This document shows positions 48,901 through 61,796 of a stretch of DNA of 64,000 nucleotides, in pieces. Positions within the stretch are counted from its first letter, which is position 1; every line of letters begins with the position of its first letter. The position numbers and the translations under genes were made by a program. This stretch comes from Glandiceps talaboti (Eukaryota > Hemichordata > Enteropneusta > Spengelidae): NCBI RefSeq assembly GCF_964340395.1, contig NC_135571.1:10823940-10887939 (forward strand), in the 5' to 3' direction. The notes below the pieces were generated by a model. That model saw only the letters and a list, made by a program, of their open reading frames with translations, was not told the DNA's origin and ran no database searches.

Positions 48901-51900
48901 GTATACAACCCATTATGACTTCCTCATACCCAAAGTAAGTATACAACCCATTATGACTTCCTCATACCCAAAGTAAGTATACAACCCATTATGACTTCCT
49001 CATACCCAAAGTAAGTATACAACCCATTATGACTTCCTCATACCCAAAGTAAGTATACAACCCATTATGACTTCCTCATACCCAAAGTAAGTATACAACC
49101 CACTATGACTTCCTCATACCCAAAGTAAGTATACAACCCATTATGACTTCCTCATACCCAAAGTAAGTATACAACCCATTATGACTTCCTCATACCCAAA
49201 GTAAGTATACAACCCATTATGACTTCCTCATACCCAAAGTAAGTATACAACCCATTATGACTTCCTCATACCCAAAGTAAGTATACAACCCACTATGACT
49301 TCCTCATACCCAAAGTAAGTATACAACCCATTATGACTTCCTCATACCCAAAGTAAGTATACAACCCACTATGACTTCCTCATACCCAAAGTAAGTATAC
49401 AACCCATTATGACTTCCTCATACCCAAAGTAAGTATACAACCCATTATGACTTCCTCATACCCAAAGTAAGTATACAACCCATTATGACTTCCTCATACC
49501 CAAAGTAAGTATACAACCCATTATGACTTCCTCATACCCAAAGTAAGTATACAACCCATTATGACTTTGTACCCCTACTGGTGAAAAGAATATTGTAAAT
49601 CGAAACGATCGCAAAGAAGCTATTAAACCATATGACAGTAAGTAGTTTTGATATTAGAGTAGAGAAAGATCATTCAAATGCCAATAACCACATCTTAGCC
49701 AGTACCTGTAAAGTATGGATTGGTGAAAGTAAATATTTGATTTGATGATTTTAAAATATTGGTGTCATTTTTATCCACAGAAAATGTGCTTTAACTGGTG
49801 CAAAGAAAGTGTGCAAGTACAGATTTCGTCTTAGTGAAACACAAGAGTGGCATAATATCACATCAACATGTCGTGAAAGGGTAAGTACTGAAATGTAGTC
49901 GTGAGTTGATTTCATCAAATTGGAATAGTGTTCACTCAATTTATTTAGTCAAGAGGCTATACATCCATGGCATCGAGTCTCTTCTCACATCAAGTGCAAT
50001 GATGTCCTGATATGAAATTTCAAATTCAAATGAAGCCACCCACACAGTCATTAACATTTTGTCAATCATTCACAGAATTCTGCCCAATGATAGGTTAGTG
50101 TTTACTGGAGTAATTACAAAATGTCCAAATATGGTGCATTTGTCATTATAAGGATGCAACTTTTGCACTGTTTACATCATTCTAACAGGGGGTTACTCAT
50201 TTGCATGAACAACTTTTGATTACATAATGTCCAAATATGGTAATCACAGAATTCTGCTCAATGATGGGTTAGTGTTTATTGGGGACATTTACATAATGTT
50301 CAAATATGGTGCATATATTATTATAAGGATGCAACCTTTGCGCTGTTTACAGCATTCTAATAGGGGGTTACTCATTTGTATGAAACACTTTTGGTTCATG
50401 ATTACTCACTGAGCAAGACCGGGTGAAGAGAGATTTTGAGATTTAAATCCATGGATGACATCTAGACTACAATTTGTAATGCAACCAAATGTAAAGCGTT
50501 TGGTTGTAATTTTCAACTGTTTGTGTTGCGTCATGAGCCAAAACCATGATATACAGCAATTTCAGAAAGTACCGCTTAGTTTAAGTAATAAATTACAGTG
50601 GATAAATATAACGTGATTGATACAATGAAGGGAGGTTTGACATTACAATGTTATGTGCCTTGTTCGTAAGTATCGGTACTGTAGTAAAAGTTATCAAAAG
50701 TCATATCTTGCGCTATTCAAATTTCGTGTTTAGTGTTCACGGTACATAGGGTTCTTGACATCGCAACTTAATACGCCTTTTTGGCAAGCAGTAAAAGGTA
50801 TTATCATCTTTCTGTGTAATTCATTGGAGAGCGTGCATCAAACCCGAGCAATAATTTTCCTTATCACACCCTGGCACACTTTGCACAAATATGGTAAGTG
50901 GCACGCTCAGTAATATCTATTATTCGCTGAGCGATTTGATGCTTTGATTTTTTCTCAATAATTTTGCATATCTGAGCATAATATAAGGATTCACTATCAA
51001 TTTATTGGTTTGTGATTTCAATAATTTCTGTGGCACTACATGGGGCATATGATAAAATTAAAACCTTTACAGCTCGGATATGCGATTTGCGGACCCGATA
51101 GTATGACTTACACTGCCGCTCCACCATACAGGCCCTTCCACCATACAACGTTGGGCTGCAAAACCCATATCTTGGCTGTTAGGATTATCATGATCCATGT
51201 CTTGGTTGTTTCAATTTCAAAGTCAAGTGTCAGCATATTTGATGCTGAAGGGTTTTGGACATATTTAAATTTATGTGCCTTCTGTGTAAGAGTGACCATA
51301 TTTTTTTTTATATATCTCATTACTTTTTCATGGCAACTATGAGTCAGTCGGCTGATTTTTTTTTTGAAAAAGTTAAAAAAATGAAAAATCATCATCTTCA
51401 TGTTTCTCTGCCTCTCTTTTTCTTCCCCCTATCTTCCTTTTTATTTGATTCCTGGTAACAAACCCTTTCTCAGCTTCTCTACACTATTGGCATGTTCTCA
51501 TGCCATGACTGTAGATGACATTGACAGTCCAGACACTTGCTCATTCTTGCCAGACTGTTTGCAAAATATTAAGGGCTGGCGAGAATAAGAATATTTTTTT
51601 TTAATTTTGATGTCTTAGCTGAAAACTTGGGTTGGTCACGTAATGAGAAACAGAACAGAAAAAAATAGGGTCACCCTACGTACATGTAAAATCTAACATA
51701 TATTATGTCTTGCAGGTGACAGTTGTGTGTGATTTCTACACATACCTACGCTATATACAACAAGGCTTAGTTAAAGCAGAAGGTAAATATAACTATCTTG
51801 TTGGTTCAACACAAAACTAGTCTAGTTCCTGACGACCGTATTCCGATTTTACACTATGTTATATTCACACTATGTCTAGTCAGTCTCGTTACTCAAGACG

Positions 51901-52550
51901 TTAATTGTGGTTCAACCCTATGCTGTGCGAAATGCAAATGACGCATGTCAGAAGTAATCCATCACAAATTGACAGGCTGTCGTCATCGCTCATTAATATT
52001 CATTGAACAGCTGTTTTGACTCGCATTTGTGAGTAATCAGAGGTCAAAAATTGTTGACCTTTCTCATGTTTCTAGGACTGATATGATATGTAAATGTCCA
52101 ACCAAACTCCATATGCTCCACCTCCAGCCAAATATCATGTAGGGACGCGATAACGTCATCATGTTCATGTGAACACTGTAGGGGGAGCACAGAATTCTGT
52201 GCTCGAGTAACGAGATTGACTAGATGTAGTATGGAGATATCATAGTGTAAAATCGGAAAACGGTCATCAGGAACTAGACTAACTCAAAACCTGATACAAT
52301 ATTTTACATCGAGATGGTTTGATTAATGTATAGATAACAGTAGCATTTCAACAACAAAGAAAGTGATAAGTTAATTAAAGCTGTCTTAGGCGAAATATTT
52401 TTTTTTAAATCTGTTTTGTTAGATATAATGTATATTATTTTTTGTTCAACGTGGCTCATGCTTAGTATGTTTTCTTTTACAGAGAAAGACATGTACTGGG
52501 AGATTATACGACATCGATGTGAAATGTCAATGGCTAAACTTGGAGTATGA
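42913..52550 (+). CDS. RAB3IP: Rabin8/GRAB-type Rab guanine exchange factor (RAB3IP/RAB3IL1)
   Basis: Nine coding exons: 42913-43097 (ACCATGA start), 43690-43846, 44488-44583, 45090-45167, 46482-46691, 47247-47452, 49781-49880, 51716-51782 and 52483-52550 (TGA). Phases agree and the total is 1167 nt (388 aa; RAB3IL1 is about 380, RAB3IP about 476). Residues about 90-185 form the Sec2p coiled-coil GEF domain: DKLQAELKKAQE, DEMDKELEELTASLFQ, EAHGMVREAN, KALVITSTP. In Rabin8 the LTASLF-EAH-MVREAN stretch contacts and opens Rab8/Rab10. The C-terminal domain is equally recognisable: FMMWKSEI, ILQEDIRPCLNF, CALTGAKKVCKYR, YLRYIQQGLVKAE, MYWEIIRHRCEMSMAKLGV. In the family this activates Rab8 in ciliary and secretory trafficking. 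Exon 1 starts after acceptor TTCCAACAG at 42659, so an upstream untranslated exon exists. Intron 6 begins with the 38-bp donor minisatellite; introns 3, 4 and 5 each carry a SINE. Single-copy orthologue choice between RAB3IP and RAB3IL1 is not possible. Confidence 0.95.
44262..44457 (-). mobile_element. tRNA-derived SINE (family A), minus orientation
   Basis: The reverse strand starts GTTGTCGGTGGCCAAGAGG (tRNA-Leu/Ser-like 5' end), has a B-box-like GAGTTTGAACCTG, and ends with the body TTTTCCCCGGGTACTCCGG. The same order occurs in plus orientation at 46822-47080. The CCCCGGGTACTCCGGTTTCC core resembles that of widely distributed invertebrate SINEs. Confidence 0.75.
45466..45818 (-). mobile_element. 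tRNA-derived SINE (family B)
   Basis: On the minus strand a Pol III head has A-box TGGTTAGCGTGACC (45787-45800) and a canonical B-box GGTTCGAGCCC (45754-45764). A ~250-bp body (CCTTGGGCAAGATTTGAACC, AAGCGCTTTGAGCACAG, GCGCTATATAAG) and an (ATT)n tail at about 45460-45475 follow. It lies in intron 4 of the Rabin8-like gene, antisense to it. Confidence 0.85.
46822..47080 (+). mobile_element. tRNA-derived SINE (family A), plus orientation
   Basis: A-box-like TTGGCTAACTTGCC (about 46832), B-box GGTTTGAACCC (46864-46874), body with TTCCCCGGGTACTCTGGTTT, and tail AATAAAGATTATTATTAT. Same family as 44262-44457. Located in intron 5 of the Rabin8-like gene. Confidence 0.82.
47425..49566 (+). repeat. 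38-bp minisatellite made of an exon end plus its 5' splice site
   Basis: The last 28 nt of Rabin8 exon 6 (AACCCATTATGACTTCCTCA, then TACCCAAA) and the first 10 nt of intron 6 (GTAAGTATAC) form a 38-bp unit repeated without indels. Donor GT positions run from 47453 to 49543, exactly 55 periods, giving 56 copies of AAA|GTAAGTAT. A single C/T variant (CCCACTATG) marks units at 47581, 47847, 48265, 48569, 48759, 49101, 49291 and 49367. Use of any donor but the first puts TAA in frame immediately (CCC AAG TAA). Confidence 0.97.
50071..50400. repeat. ~175-bp tandem duplication
   Basis: TCACAGAATTCTGC and AATATGGTGCAT... TATAAGGATGCAAC... GGGGGTTACTCATTTG recur at 50071-50220 and 50246-50400 in intron 7 of the Rabin8-like gene. 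Confidence 0.85.
51289..51677. mobile_element. MITE, family AGGGTSACCCT, copy 1
   Basis: Begins AGAGTGACCATATTT and ends AAATAGGGTCACCCT, with inward TCTCATTAC/GTAATGAGA. The same body (TTTTTCATGGCAACTATG, TCCTGGTAACAA) is found at 55148-55579. Non-autonomous. Confidence 0.82.
51815..52284. mobile_element. 460-bp MITE with ~80-bp terminal inverted repeats
   Basis: Ends AGTCTAGTTCCTGA(C/T)GACCG with the inverse at the right. Inversion continues through TTCCGATTTTACACTATG and CTAGTCA(A/G)TCTCGTTACTC. It is flanked by AACT at 51815-51818 and 52281-52284 (or by TA if the end is trimmed one base). Lies in the last intron of the Rabin8-like gene; no ORF. Confidence 0.85.
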
Positions 52551-53480
52551 GGAGTGGCTAAATTGAAACAGACATGTTGCTAAATTGAAACACAGATGTG
52601 TGGCTAAATTGAAACAGAGCCAAGTTGAAAGGAGCAATATTTTTAAAGAATGGATTTTAGCATTGACTTTCAGGATATTCACGAGGAAGGTGATTTTTAG
52701 ATTTTAAATAGAACTCAAACATGCATATAATTGTAAAATGGACTCTGTCTGTCACAGGCTCTGTCTGTCTGTAACTGGCTCTGTATGTCTGTAACAGACT
52801 TTGTCTGGCTCTGTATGTCTGTAACAGACTTTGTCTGTAACATGTTCTGTCTCTGTAACATGCTGTCTGTCTCTAACATGAACTGTATGTCTGTAACATA
52901 ATCTGTATGTCTAACATGATCTGTATGTCTGTAGCAGACTGTCTGTAACACGCTCTGTATGTCTGTAGCAGACTGTCTGTTATAGAATCCATTGTCTACA
53001 TATGTGTGTTTGTCCATCCACACCTGTTCCTGTTATACCAAACGTAAAATGACCATTTTCCATCAGATTTCTATAAAAGACACACAATGTAAATAGATTG
53101 CTTTCATAGGATATGTGTTATTTTAGCTAAGACATTTCCTGGTTCTAATCATGTTAGTGGTGCAATTCACTCTTCAACTTAAGAAATCAGTGATCAGGCA
53201 GAAAAAAAAACACGATCCTCGTAGGTATGACCACTGGATTTTCTCACCCCTGAAAACAGGAGACGGCTTCATTCAGACATTTTAAAAACAGGATGGGAGA
53301 CGATAATGACAAAAGTACATTGTTGTTGTAATCATATCATCTGTTATACATTTTAATTTTATAACTTTTGTGAAACAGAATTCAAGATTTTTATGTAAAA
53401 TGTATTTTGAATCATGATAATGTCAAGAGACACACTTGACACTGAAATAATTAAATATTCGTGTCAATAAATTTTCTCAG
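52551..53480 (+). other. 3' UTR of Rabin8-like gene with repeats and poly(A) signal
   Basis: After the TGA come three copies of the final-codon-region text GTGGCTAAATTGAAACA (52555-52615), then an imperfect TCTGTATGTCTGTAACA repeat (52739-52990). AATAAA at about 53466 is the likely poly(A) signal. Confidence 0.6.
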
Positions 53481-53564
53481 TAAGTTATGTTGATTAAAGC
53501 CTTTCAAAGTAAAACTAGGAAATATTTATGAAGTATGGAATATCTACTAGGTAATTGAATATAC

Positions 53565-53775
53565 ATGCACACACTCATGCACACACACGCATACACACAC
53601 ACACATATGCATACATACATACATACATACATGCATACATGAATACATACATGCATACACATGCACACACACTTGTACGTACGTACGTACGTACATACAT
53701 ACATACATACATACATACATACATACATGTACATGCATACATACATACATACATACATACATACATGTACATGCA

Positions 53776-53806
<31 letters not shown>

Positions 53807-54272
53807 GCATACATACATACATACATACATACATACATACATACATACATACATACATGTACATGCATACATACATGTACATGCATACATACATACATAC
53901 ATACATACATACACACACACACATACATACATACATACATACATACATACATACATACAGACAGACAGACATGTACATGCATACATACATGTACATGCAT
54001 ACATACATACATACATACATACATACATACACACACACACATACATACATACATACATACATACATACATACATACATACATACATACATACATGTACAT
54101 GCATACATACATGTACATGCATACATACATACATACATACATACATACACACACACACATACATACATACATACATACATACATACATACATACATACAT
54201 ACATACATACATACACACACACACATACATACATACATACATACATACATACATACATACAGACAGACAGAC
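53565..54272. repeat. (CATA)n complex microsatellite, ~700 bp
   Basis: CATA units interrupted in a repeating order by ATGTACATGCATAC, ACACACACACA and CAGACAGACAGACATG, so the tract has duplicated in blocks (for example 53860-53960 resembles 53975-54060 and 54090-54160). Confidence 0.96.
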
Positions 54273-55147
54273 ATGTGTATAGATTATATTGTAAGACACT
54301 AGTGTAAGAACAAATTACTCTGTCTGAAAGCATCCATTATTCTACATGTACATATGTGCGTAGTTTCATAATTGTTGTAGATTCATACCTTTGATAGAGC
54401 ACTCCCTTATATTTTTAATGAATAAGTTATGAAATCTTTGACAACAATGTGTGTCAAGTATCAAGATGATAAATACATTGGTATTGGAAATGGCTATTTT
54501 GTCATAAATATACATAAATGAGGCTAGAGATATGCATATGTTCTAGTAGAAATTTCAATAATGTTTGATAAATTTGCACAGTAGTCAGTCATTGCAATAT
54601 ATCCAGCTATCTGATTGGATGAATAAATATGAATACATTTATATGGTCAGTACTGTTATTCTTATAGAAATTTACATTTTATGGGTAAATTTGCATATTA
54701 ACTAGTCATTACAGAACATTCACCACTCTGATTGGAGGAATGTAAAATAGTGCATCTATGGCCTGAAAGGTCTAAAATCATAGTTAAAATTTACATATTA
54801 AGGGTATGGTGCACCATTATTGGTTAAGATATATGTAAATGGCTTTAAGCTTCCCTTTGAACTGTACACCTTGAATATAAGAGCTTTTGATTGGTTAGTA
54901 CAACTCTATTGTAGACAGGTGCACATTGATAGGAACTTTGAAGCTGGCCAGTGATTGGTCTGCTTAAAGTTTACATAAATTAGTTGGCTTCCACATTGTA
55001 AGTTTTTCATATAAGTGGAAGAAGTTGAGTTTATGTTTTTTTTACTTCTATTGTTTAACATTACAACAATTAAACTGATTTTAGATGAATTTTAGAGTCA
55101 GTGTATGCCATCAGTGGATATCCAAACTCATCTCTGGCATTGCTATT
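54273..55147. other. Intergenic AT-rich spacer
   Basis: No gene seen. Text such as ACATATTAA...CATTA...TTGATTGG and TTACAT(A/T)TT recurs loosely, indicating an old degenerate repeat. Confidence 0.5.
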
Positions 55148-55579
55148 AGGGTCACCCTATTTCAATGTTTCTCATTACTTTTTCATGGCAACTATGGGTC
55201 AATTTTTTTTTTAAATGTAAAGAAAAGTAAAAAAATCATCTGCATGTTTCTCACCCCACCCCTCACCCCCATCTTCTTTTTGTTGGATTCCTGGTAACAA
55301 GCCCTTTCCCAACTTCTCTACACATGTTTTCAGCTCCCCCCCCCCCCCCCCCTTGAATAATTTCTGTCATGAAAAAATGCTCTGTTTGTGAACAAGTGTC
55401 GTCATCGCCACAATGACTGTAGATGACATTCTAGATACTTACTTATTTTTGCCAAACAGGAAGCTGTTTTCCACAATATATTATGGGCAGGCACAAATAA
55501 AAATATATTTTTATTTTGATGTCAGATCTGAAAATTTGAGTCGGTTGGGTAATGAGAAACAAAAAAATAGGGTCACTCT
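55148..55579. mobile_element. MITE, family AGGGTSACCCT, copy 2
   Basis: 432 bp with a ~31-bp TIR (AGGGTCACCCTATTT, then GTTTCTCATTAC). GGG-starting termini flanked by TTA on both sides fit PIF/Harbinger-type integration. It also has a poly(C) tract at 55338-55353. Confidence 0.85.
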
Positions 55580-56460
55580 TAAACACAATGTATGAAATAA
55601 TATTGAAGAGATGGAGTTTATTACACGTGATGGTTCTGTACACAGTACTACAAACACATTCTCGTATGCAACAAAAATTATGTATAAACTCAACTTATGC
55701 CCCTTTAAAGTTGATCAATCCTTTTCGATATTTTTCTCTGCATGCTTTGATGTTGTCTGTTTTATAAGGCGAGACAACTTTAGGTTTTATATATAGGAAT
55801 GCCACTGGAGGAAATAAAGGCATTTTCGCAAACTTTGTGAATCAGCAGTCATTGATCTTCTGATATCACAAGTAATTGTCGGTGAGGTAACATCATGAAT
55901 TAGCTCTCCGGAACCGATATTTTATGTAAATGCCTCTATTTTTTACAGTGGTGTTCCCCTTTAATGAAGTTCTTTGAAGTGATTTATTCTTTTTTGAATA
56001 GGATATTCACAAATTACGAGTCTAATCCAGTTCTGTGGAGATTTTGATTTGCTTTTCTCTCCACACCTAGCATTTAGGTCATTCGCAAAATGCCAGGCGT
56101 GGTAGGTGAAAGTAAATGCAAAATCCACACATGACTGGATTAGAAGCTAGGTGCAGGGGTACTCAAAAACTATTGGGACCAAGCATTTTATTCTCATGTT
56201 AGATAGCTCTGGAAGAGCACTGACTTTTCTATGGTTGTATAACCCTCTTATTTGTGGTAGTAATGACTTCCACAGTGCAGTGCTGGCTTCCTTATGATGG
56301 TTAGACAGGCTTGAAGGGAAGCTGTCAATGTTTTTGTTAAGTCCTCTTTTATAACCTGCATTGTCTTAAAATGACAAAGCCAGTTTTATGTACCAAAGAT
56401 TGCCATGCAATTACTAAACTAAACAAGGTTTATAATAAATAAAGGATATATATCGAGATT
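55580..56460. other. Intergenic spacer
   Basis: No gene or clear repeat seen; two short frames without domains. An inverted-repeat-like pair around 56015-56160 (GAGTCTAATCCAG and CTGGATTAGAAGC) encloses CACACCTAGCATTT/AAATGC. Confidence 0.45.
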
Positions 56461-56469
56461 GGGGCATAT

Positions 56470-56900
56470 TAGTGCCAAGTTGTATGTCATTCTAATACCC
56501 TGACCGCATTGTATATCGTACTGATACCATGGCTAAGTTGTATATTGTACTAATACCATGGGGGAGTTGTATATTGTACTAATACCCTGGCCGAGTTGTA
56601 TATTGTACTAATACCATGGTGGAGTTGTATATCATACTAATACCATGGTGGAGTTGTATATCGTATTACTACCACGGCAAAGGTGTATGTCATACCAATA
56701 CCATGGCCAAGTTGTATGTTGTGCTAATACATAGCCGTATTGTATATCGTACTAAACCACGGCCAAGTTGTATATTGTGCTATTACATGGCCGGATTGTA
56801 TATCTTGCTAATATACGGCTGTGTTGCATAGCGTACTAATATCGATGGCCGAGGTGTATATCATACTAACACCACAGCTGGTGTTGACTTGATAATATTC
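56470..56900. repeat. 29-bp minisatellite, ~14 units
   Basis: Unit theme GTTGTATATTGTACTAATAC plus CATGG; exact 29-bp spacing between 56537 and 56566, more diverged toward both edges. Confidence 0.9.
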
Positions 56901-57038
56901 ATTATGCAACGGTATCCCAATGTCGCATCTACACCAGCAATATGTAAGATTTTGCACAGAATTAAGTTGAATGTTAAAATGTTTTACTGAAATAATCACA
57001 GCAGTGGTTACAAATAAGGGTGACTTTATCCTTTTATG

Positions 57039-57447
57039 TTAAAGTGACCATATGGATGACAAATAGGAATTTATTTTGGATTTTTAATTCATAAAATAAC
57101 TCCACTAAGTTTTTATACTTGAAAAAAAACTGTGAAACACATATAGTAAATCTTCGTTTGTCACTCAATAAATTGCAAAACATTAAAATGTGTTTAAAAT
57201 ATTTGTTATTGTGTGAATAGTAAACAAACTTTTTTCACACTTTTTTAGCTAATTTTGGGGTTTATGCAACATTGATTTGGTCGATGCTGTTGTTTTTACA
57301 AGTAGGAAAACCTAGTAGCGTGGTCTGAAAAATTAACCCTCTTTCTGCCAGGGGGATATTTGTTTGCACACAAAAAACTACAAAATGGGAAAACAGAATT
57401 AACAATCCAAAATAAGTACAAATTTGTCACCAATATGACCAATTTAA
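57039..57447. mobile_element. Diverged full-span TTAA foldback MITE
   Basis: Left end TTAAAGTGACCATATGG and right end ATATGACCAATTTAA frame a body with the family's GTGAAACA, TTGCAAAACATT and TTGTTATTGT. An insertion of about 50 bp lies in the right arm. Confidence 0.75.
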
Positions 57448-57788
57448 AAATGATCAAAAATGGTCAAAAATAGTTAAAAAAATTAAAAGATTTTATATTT
57501 CAGAGGTACATACTATGTTGTATGTATAAAAGTGTCTCTTAACTGAAATTGCTGTACTTGTGATAGAATATTTTGACTTGTACAATTTGTGGCATCGTAT
57601 CAACTTGTTATTAATCTTTTTAAATTAATGTGGACATTCAATAAATTATGTTGAATACTTGTACATCAATAAGAATGCTTATTTCTAGGATTTGTTGTTT
57701 TCCCTGTACTTCAATCATGTTCTTCAATAGTGTATACTAAGATATAACATGTAATGCCATGCCTATCAGTCAGCACCATACAACGCGT

Positions 57789-59040
<1,252 letters not shown>

Positions 59041-60265
59041 CGACGCAACGAATGAAATTTCTCAAGCTCGTTCCCACTTCAGTTTTGTTTCGTCATAAAG
59101 GTAAGACACATTGTATACATATTATACATTAGTATACAGTACGCACGCACACGCACGCACACACACACACATACACTCATATATACACACTGTATGTATG
59201 TATGTATGTATGTATGTATGTACGTATGTATGACCAGTGCACATAATTGCCTACTGTGCTGTGTAGACATAGCAAATCTTGTCAACAATCCAAACTTGGT
59301 GATGGGATTTCAATTATTTTTTTATTTATTTTATTCTATTCTATTTTATATTATTTTATTTTTATTTTATTTCATTTTATTTTATTGTATTGACATATGC
59401 AACGCAGTGAGAGTAGTGGTGTTTTAACGGAAACAAATGTGAGAAATCGCTCACAACGAGCTTGGCTTTCTAACCTATGAATATGCAAACACATACCCCA
59501 TTTGATGTTATGTAAGATGACGTAATTTTTAAGAACTATAATTGTAAGCACTTTGAAGGTGTGTGTGTTTTCTAGTCTGGATGTCAACGTGGTTTCCAAA
59601 GGAGGTGTAAATGGTAACGTTAATGATTGTTTGGGCCAAACCGCTCTGCCTGATAATTGAAATCACCTTGACTGGTTAATTCTGAATGGATGACCACTGC
59701 TGGTAACACGGCAGATTTATTTATGAATCAATACTTTTACTCGCAATTTGTTCTTTTTTAAAACGTCTAAAACCACTGTGATATTAGGTGAAAAAGACTT
59801 AGACTGGCATTCCTTATAAGTGTGTCTTAACACAGAAAACGAATCGACACCAAACAATCGGAATTTTGTACAACCCTCGAAAAAACATCGGCGCATTTCA
59901 CTTGCTTGCGTGTTTAGTAGGAATGAGAGAATTTTGTTGTTGGTGTGAACCGAAATCCGAACGTGATGTAGTTTTGTCACTGCAACAATAAATGTGGCCA
60001 TTGCATAAATTAATTTGCACGTGACGTGGTAATACTTTTGTATATGCATATGGATTTCCTCTAAGTTAGAATTAGCAGATAGGAGGCGTACATTGATAGT
60101 ACTTATTTCACAGGTTGAGTTGTCAGAATACATATGCCAGTTTAGCAGTCTAATTAACATGTTATAGAGATTCTATAATGAAGCTGTACCACTTGTTGTA
60201 TAAACATGATATATTGTGATGACATTAATTGTTATAAAATGTAAATTTTTATCTTTATTTTACAG
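59041..60265 (+). promoter_or_regulatory. Candidate untranslated first exon and intron of bZIP gene
   Basis: CATAAAG|GTAAGACA gives a strong donor at 59101, and TTTTTATCTTTATTTTACAG gives a strong acceptor ending at 60265, 26 nt before the start codon. A non-coding first exon ending at 59100 is the simplest reading, as in vertebrate NFIL3 genes. The intron contains (GTAT)n at 59193-59228 and a TTTTATT-rich stretch at 59315-59390. Confidence 0.45.
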
Positions 60266-60291
60266 CATGAATTAATTCTTCGGAAGATACA

Positions 60292-61796
60292 ATGGCAGAT
60301 AAATTGCATTCGTCTCAATTGCTTCTGATGGCGCAACAGATTGACAGTCAGCCACAAGCACCTCCAATCCACCATATACCAAATAACACCCTTCTCAGTG
60401 CAAGCAGTAGGATGCCAATACTTCCAGCAGCAAATTTGGATGTCTCCACCAGTTCCACCCGTATGTGTGAAATTCAAGGGAGTGTTCACTTCCTACCCGT
60501 TTATAAACGTCTTGATAGGGAAGATCCTCCAATGCCAATCCAACTATCTGATTCCGAGATACGAGATCTCATCCCATCAAGAAAGAATCGTCATTTCATC
60601 CCGTATGATCAGAAAGACAGATTCTACCAGGATAAGAGAACAAAAAACAACGAAGCAGCTAAAAGGTCCCGAACCAAGAAACGGTTGTGTGATATGTTGA
60701 TTGAGGCGAAAATTCGAATTCTCACACAAGAAAATTCTAAATTAAAAGATGAACTCAAAGCCCTTAAGAGACTCGCTGTGGTTAAACAAGCTTATCCAGA
60801 AGTGATATCCAACAGCTCAAGAAGGGAGTCGGCAGTGGAAAATACACACGAGGCAAAAATTGCAGAAATTATCCCTGGACAGGAAAAACTATATCAGGAA
60901 TCACATCTGATGTGGACCAATGCCAAGTTAAGCCTGATAATGCAGATGAAACAATCACGCCCTCCAGTTGGGTTGAAAACACTAGTGGTAGTGGTAGTCA
61001 CAGGAAGATGCCCGGTCTTATCAAAGTTGTGCACAAGAAGAACAGGAAATGCCTTGGAAACACCAAGGAATCGTTTAAACTTCCACATCAAGTACGGGTA
61101 AAGTACCAATCTGGTAATGCAAGATTTGAGTCAAACCAAGAACAAGTACATCCATACCCCTCACAAAAAACCCTCCCCAACCGACAATTCATCCCGCCGA
61201 ACCTAACCGTTCAACAAAATGGCACCAGTAATACGGATCCTAATCTCAGTGAAGTCCGCCAAGCAGAACACAACAAACCATCCAGTCATATTACCACTGT
61301 CGATAATCACCTGGAAATGTTAAAGCATGTCGGATTATATACCTCCTCGTCAGTGTCCCCAAGAGTAAAATTCCAACACGAACGGAACACAAGCCACGAA
61401 AAAGTAGCTACCCGTTTGTCAACGGCTATATCTTCAGTTCCTCAAACAACGTCCATTCCCGCTTGTTGGAAATTAGGCAGACAACACAGTACGACACACC
61501 CTGTTCAGCAACCTGCCCAAGTCCAATCTGTTCTTCAAAGTAGTTACTTCAATATTAATAAGAATAACCATGGTAACAACTCAATATTCACTGATGGATA
61601 TGAAAATATGAACAATCCCCACCCACTCCGCTCAACGCTTGGTTCATTTGAAAACAAACAACTTTGTGAAACTCTAAATGTACTGTCTTCAGATATGACG
61701 GCGATAAAGGATCATTTTAGAGTTCAGACAAATAGCTCAAACCAAAGTGTGTACGGAGATGTTAGGAATTATGAAACAAACTGTTTATTTAATTAG
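60292..61796 (+). CDS. NFIL3: NFIL3/E4BP4-like bZIP transcription factor, frame broken
   Basis: The frame from ATG 60292 encodes a bZIP: residues 100-131 (FIPYDQKDRFY, KNNEAAKRSRTKKR) match the extended basic region of NFIL3/E4BP4 and insect vrille, followed by a zipper (about 132-165: DMLIEAK, ENSKLKDELKALKRL). These factors bind D-box-like TTATGTAA sites, usually as repressors in circadian and immune control. This frame stops at 61101. A second frame, open from 60786 to the TAG at 61796, carries KLPHQVRVK, which resembles the ALPHKLRIK motif of the NFIL3 repression region, and a plausible Ser/Asn/Gln-rich tail. The real protein therefore most likely crosses from the first to the second frame between about 60850 and 60960, through an indel in this copy, an assembly error, or less likely a tiny intron. 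The coding region is otherwise a single exon. AATAAA at 62612-62617 ends the transcript. Confidence 0.85.

Noticed and set aside
59717-60160. 147-codon minus-strand ORF upstream of the bZIP gene
   Set aside because: No recognisable domain or splice support, and it lies in the likely 5' intron.
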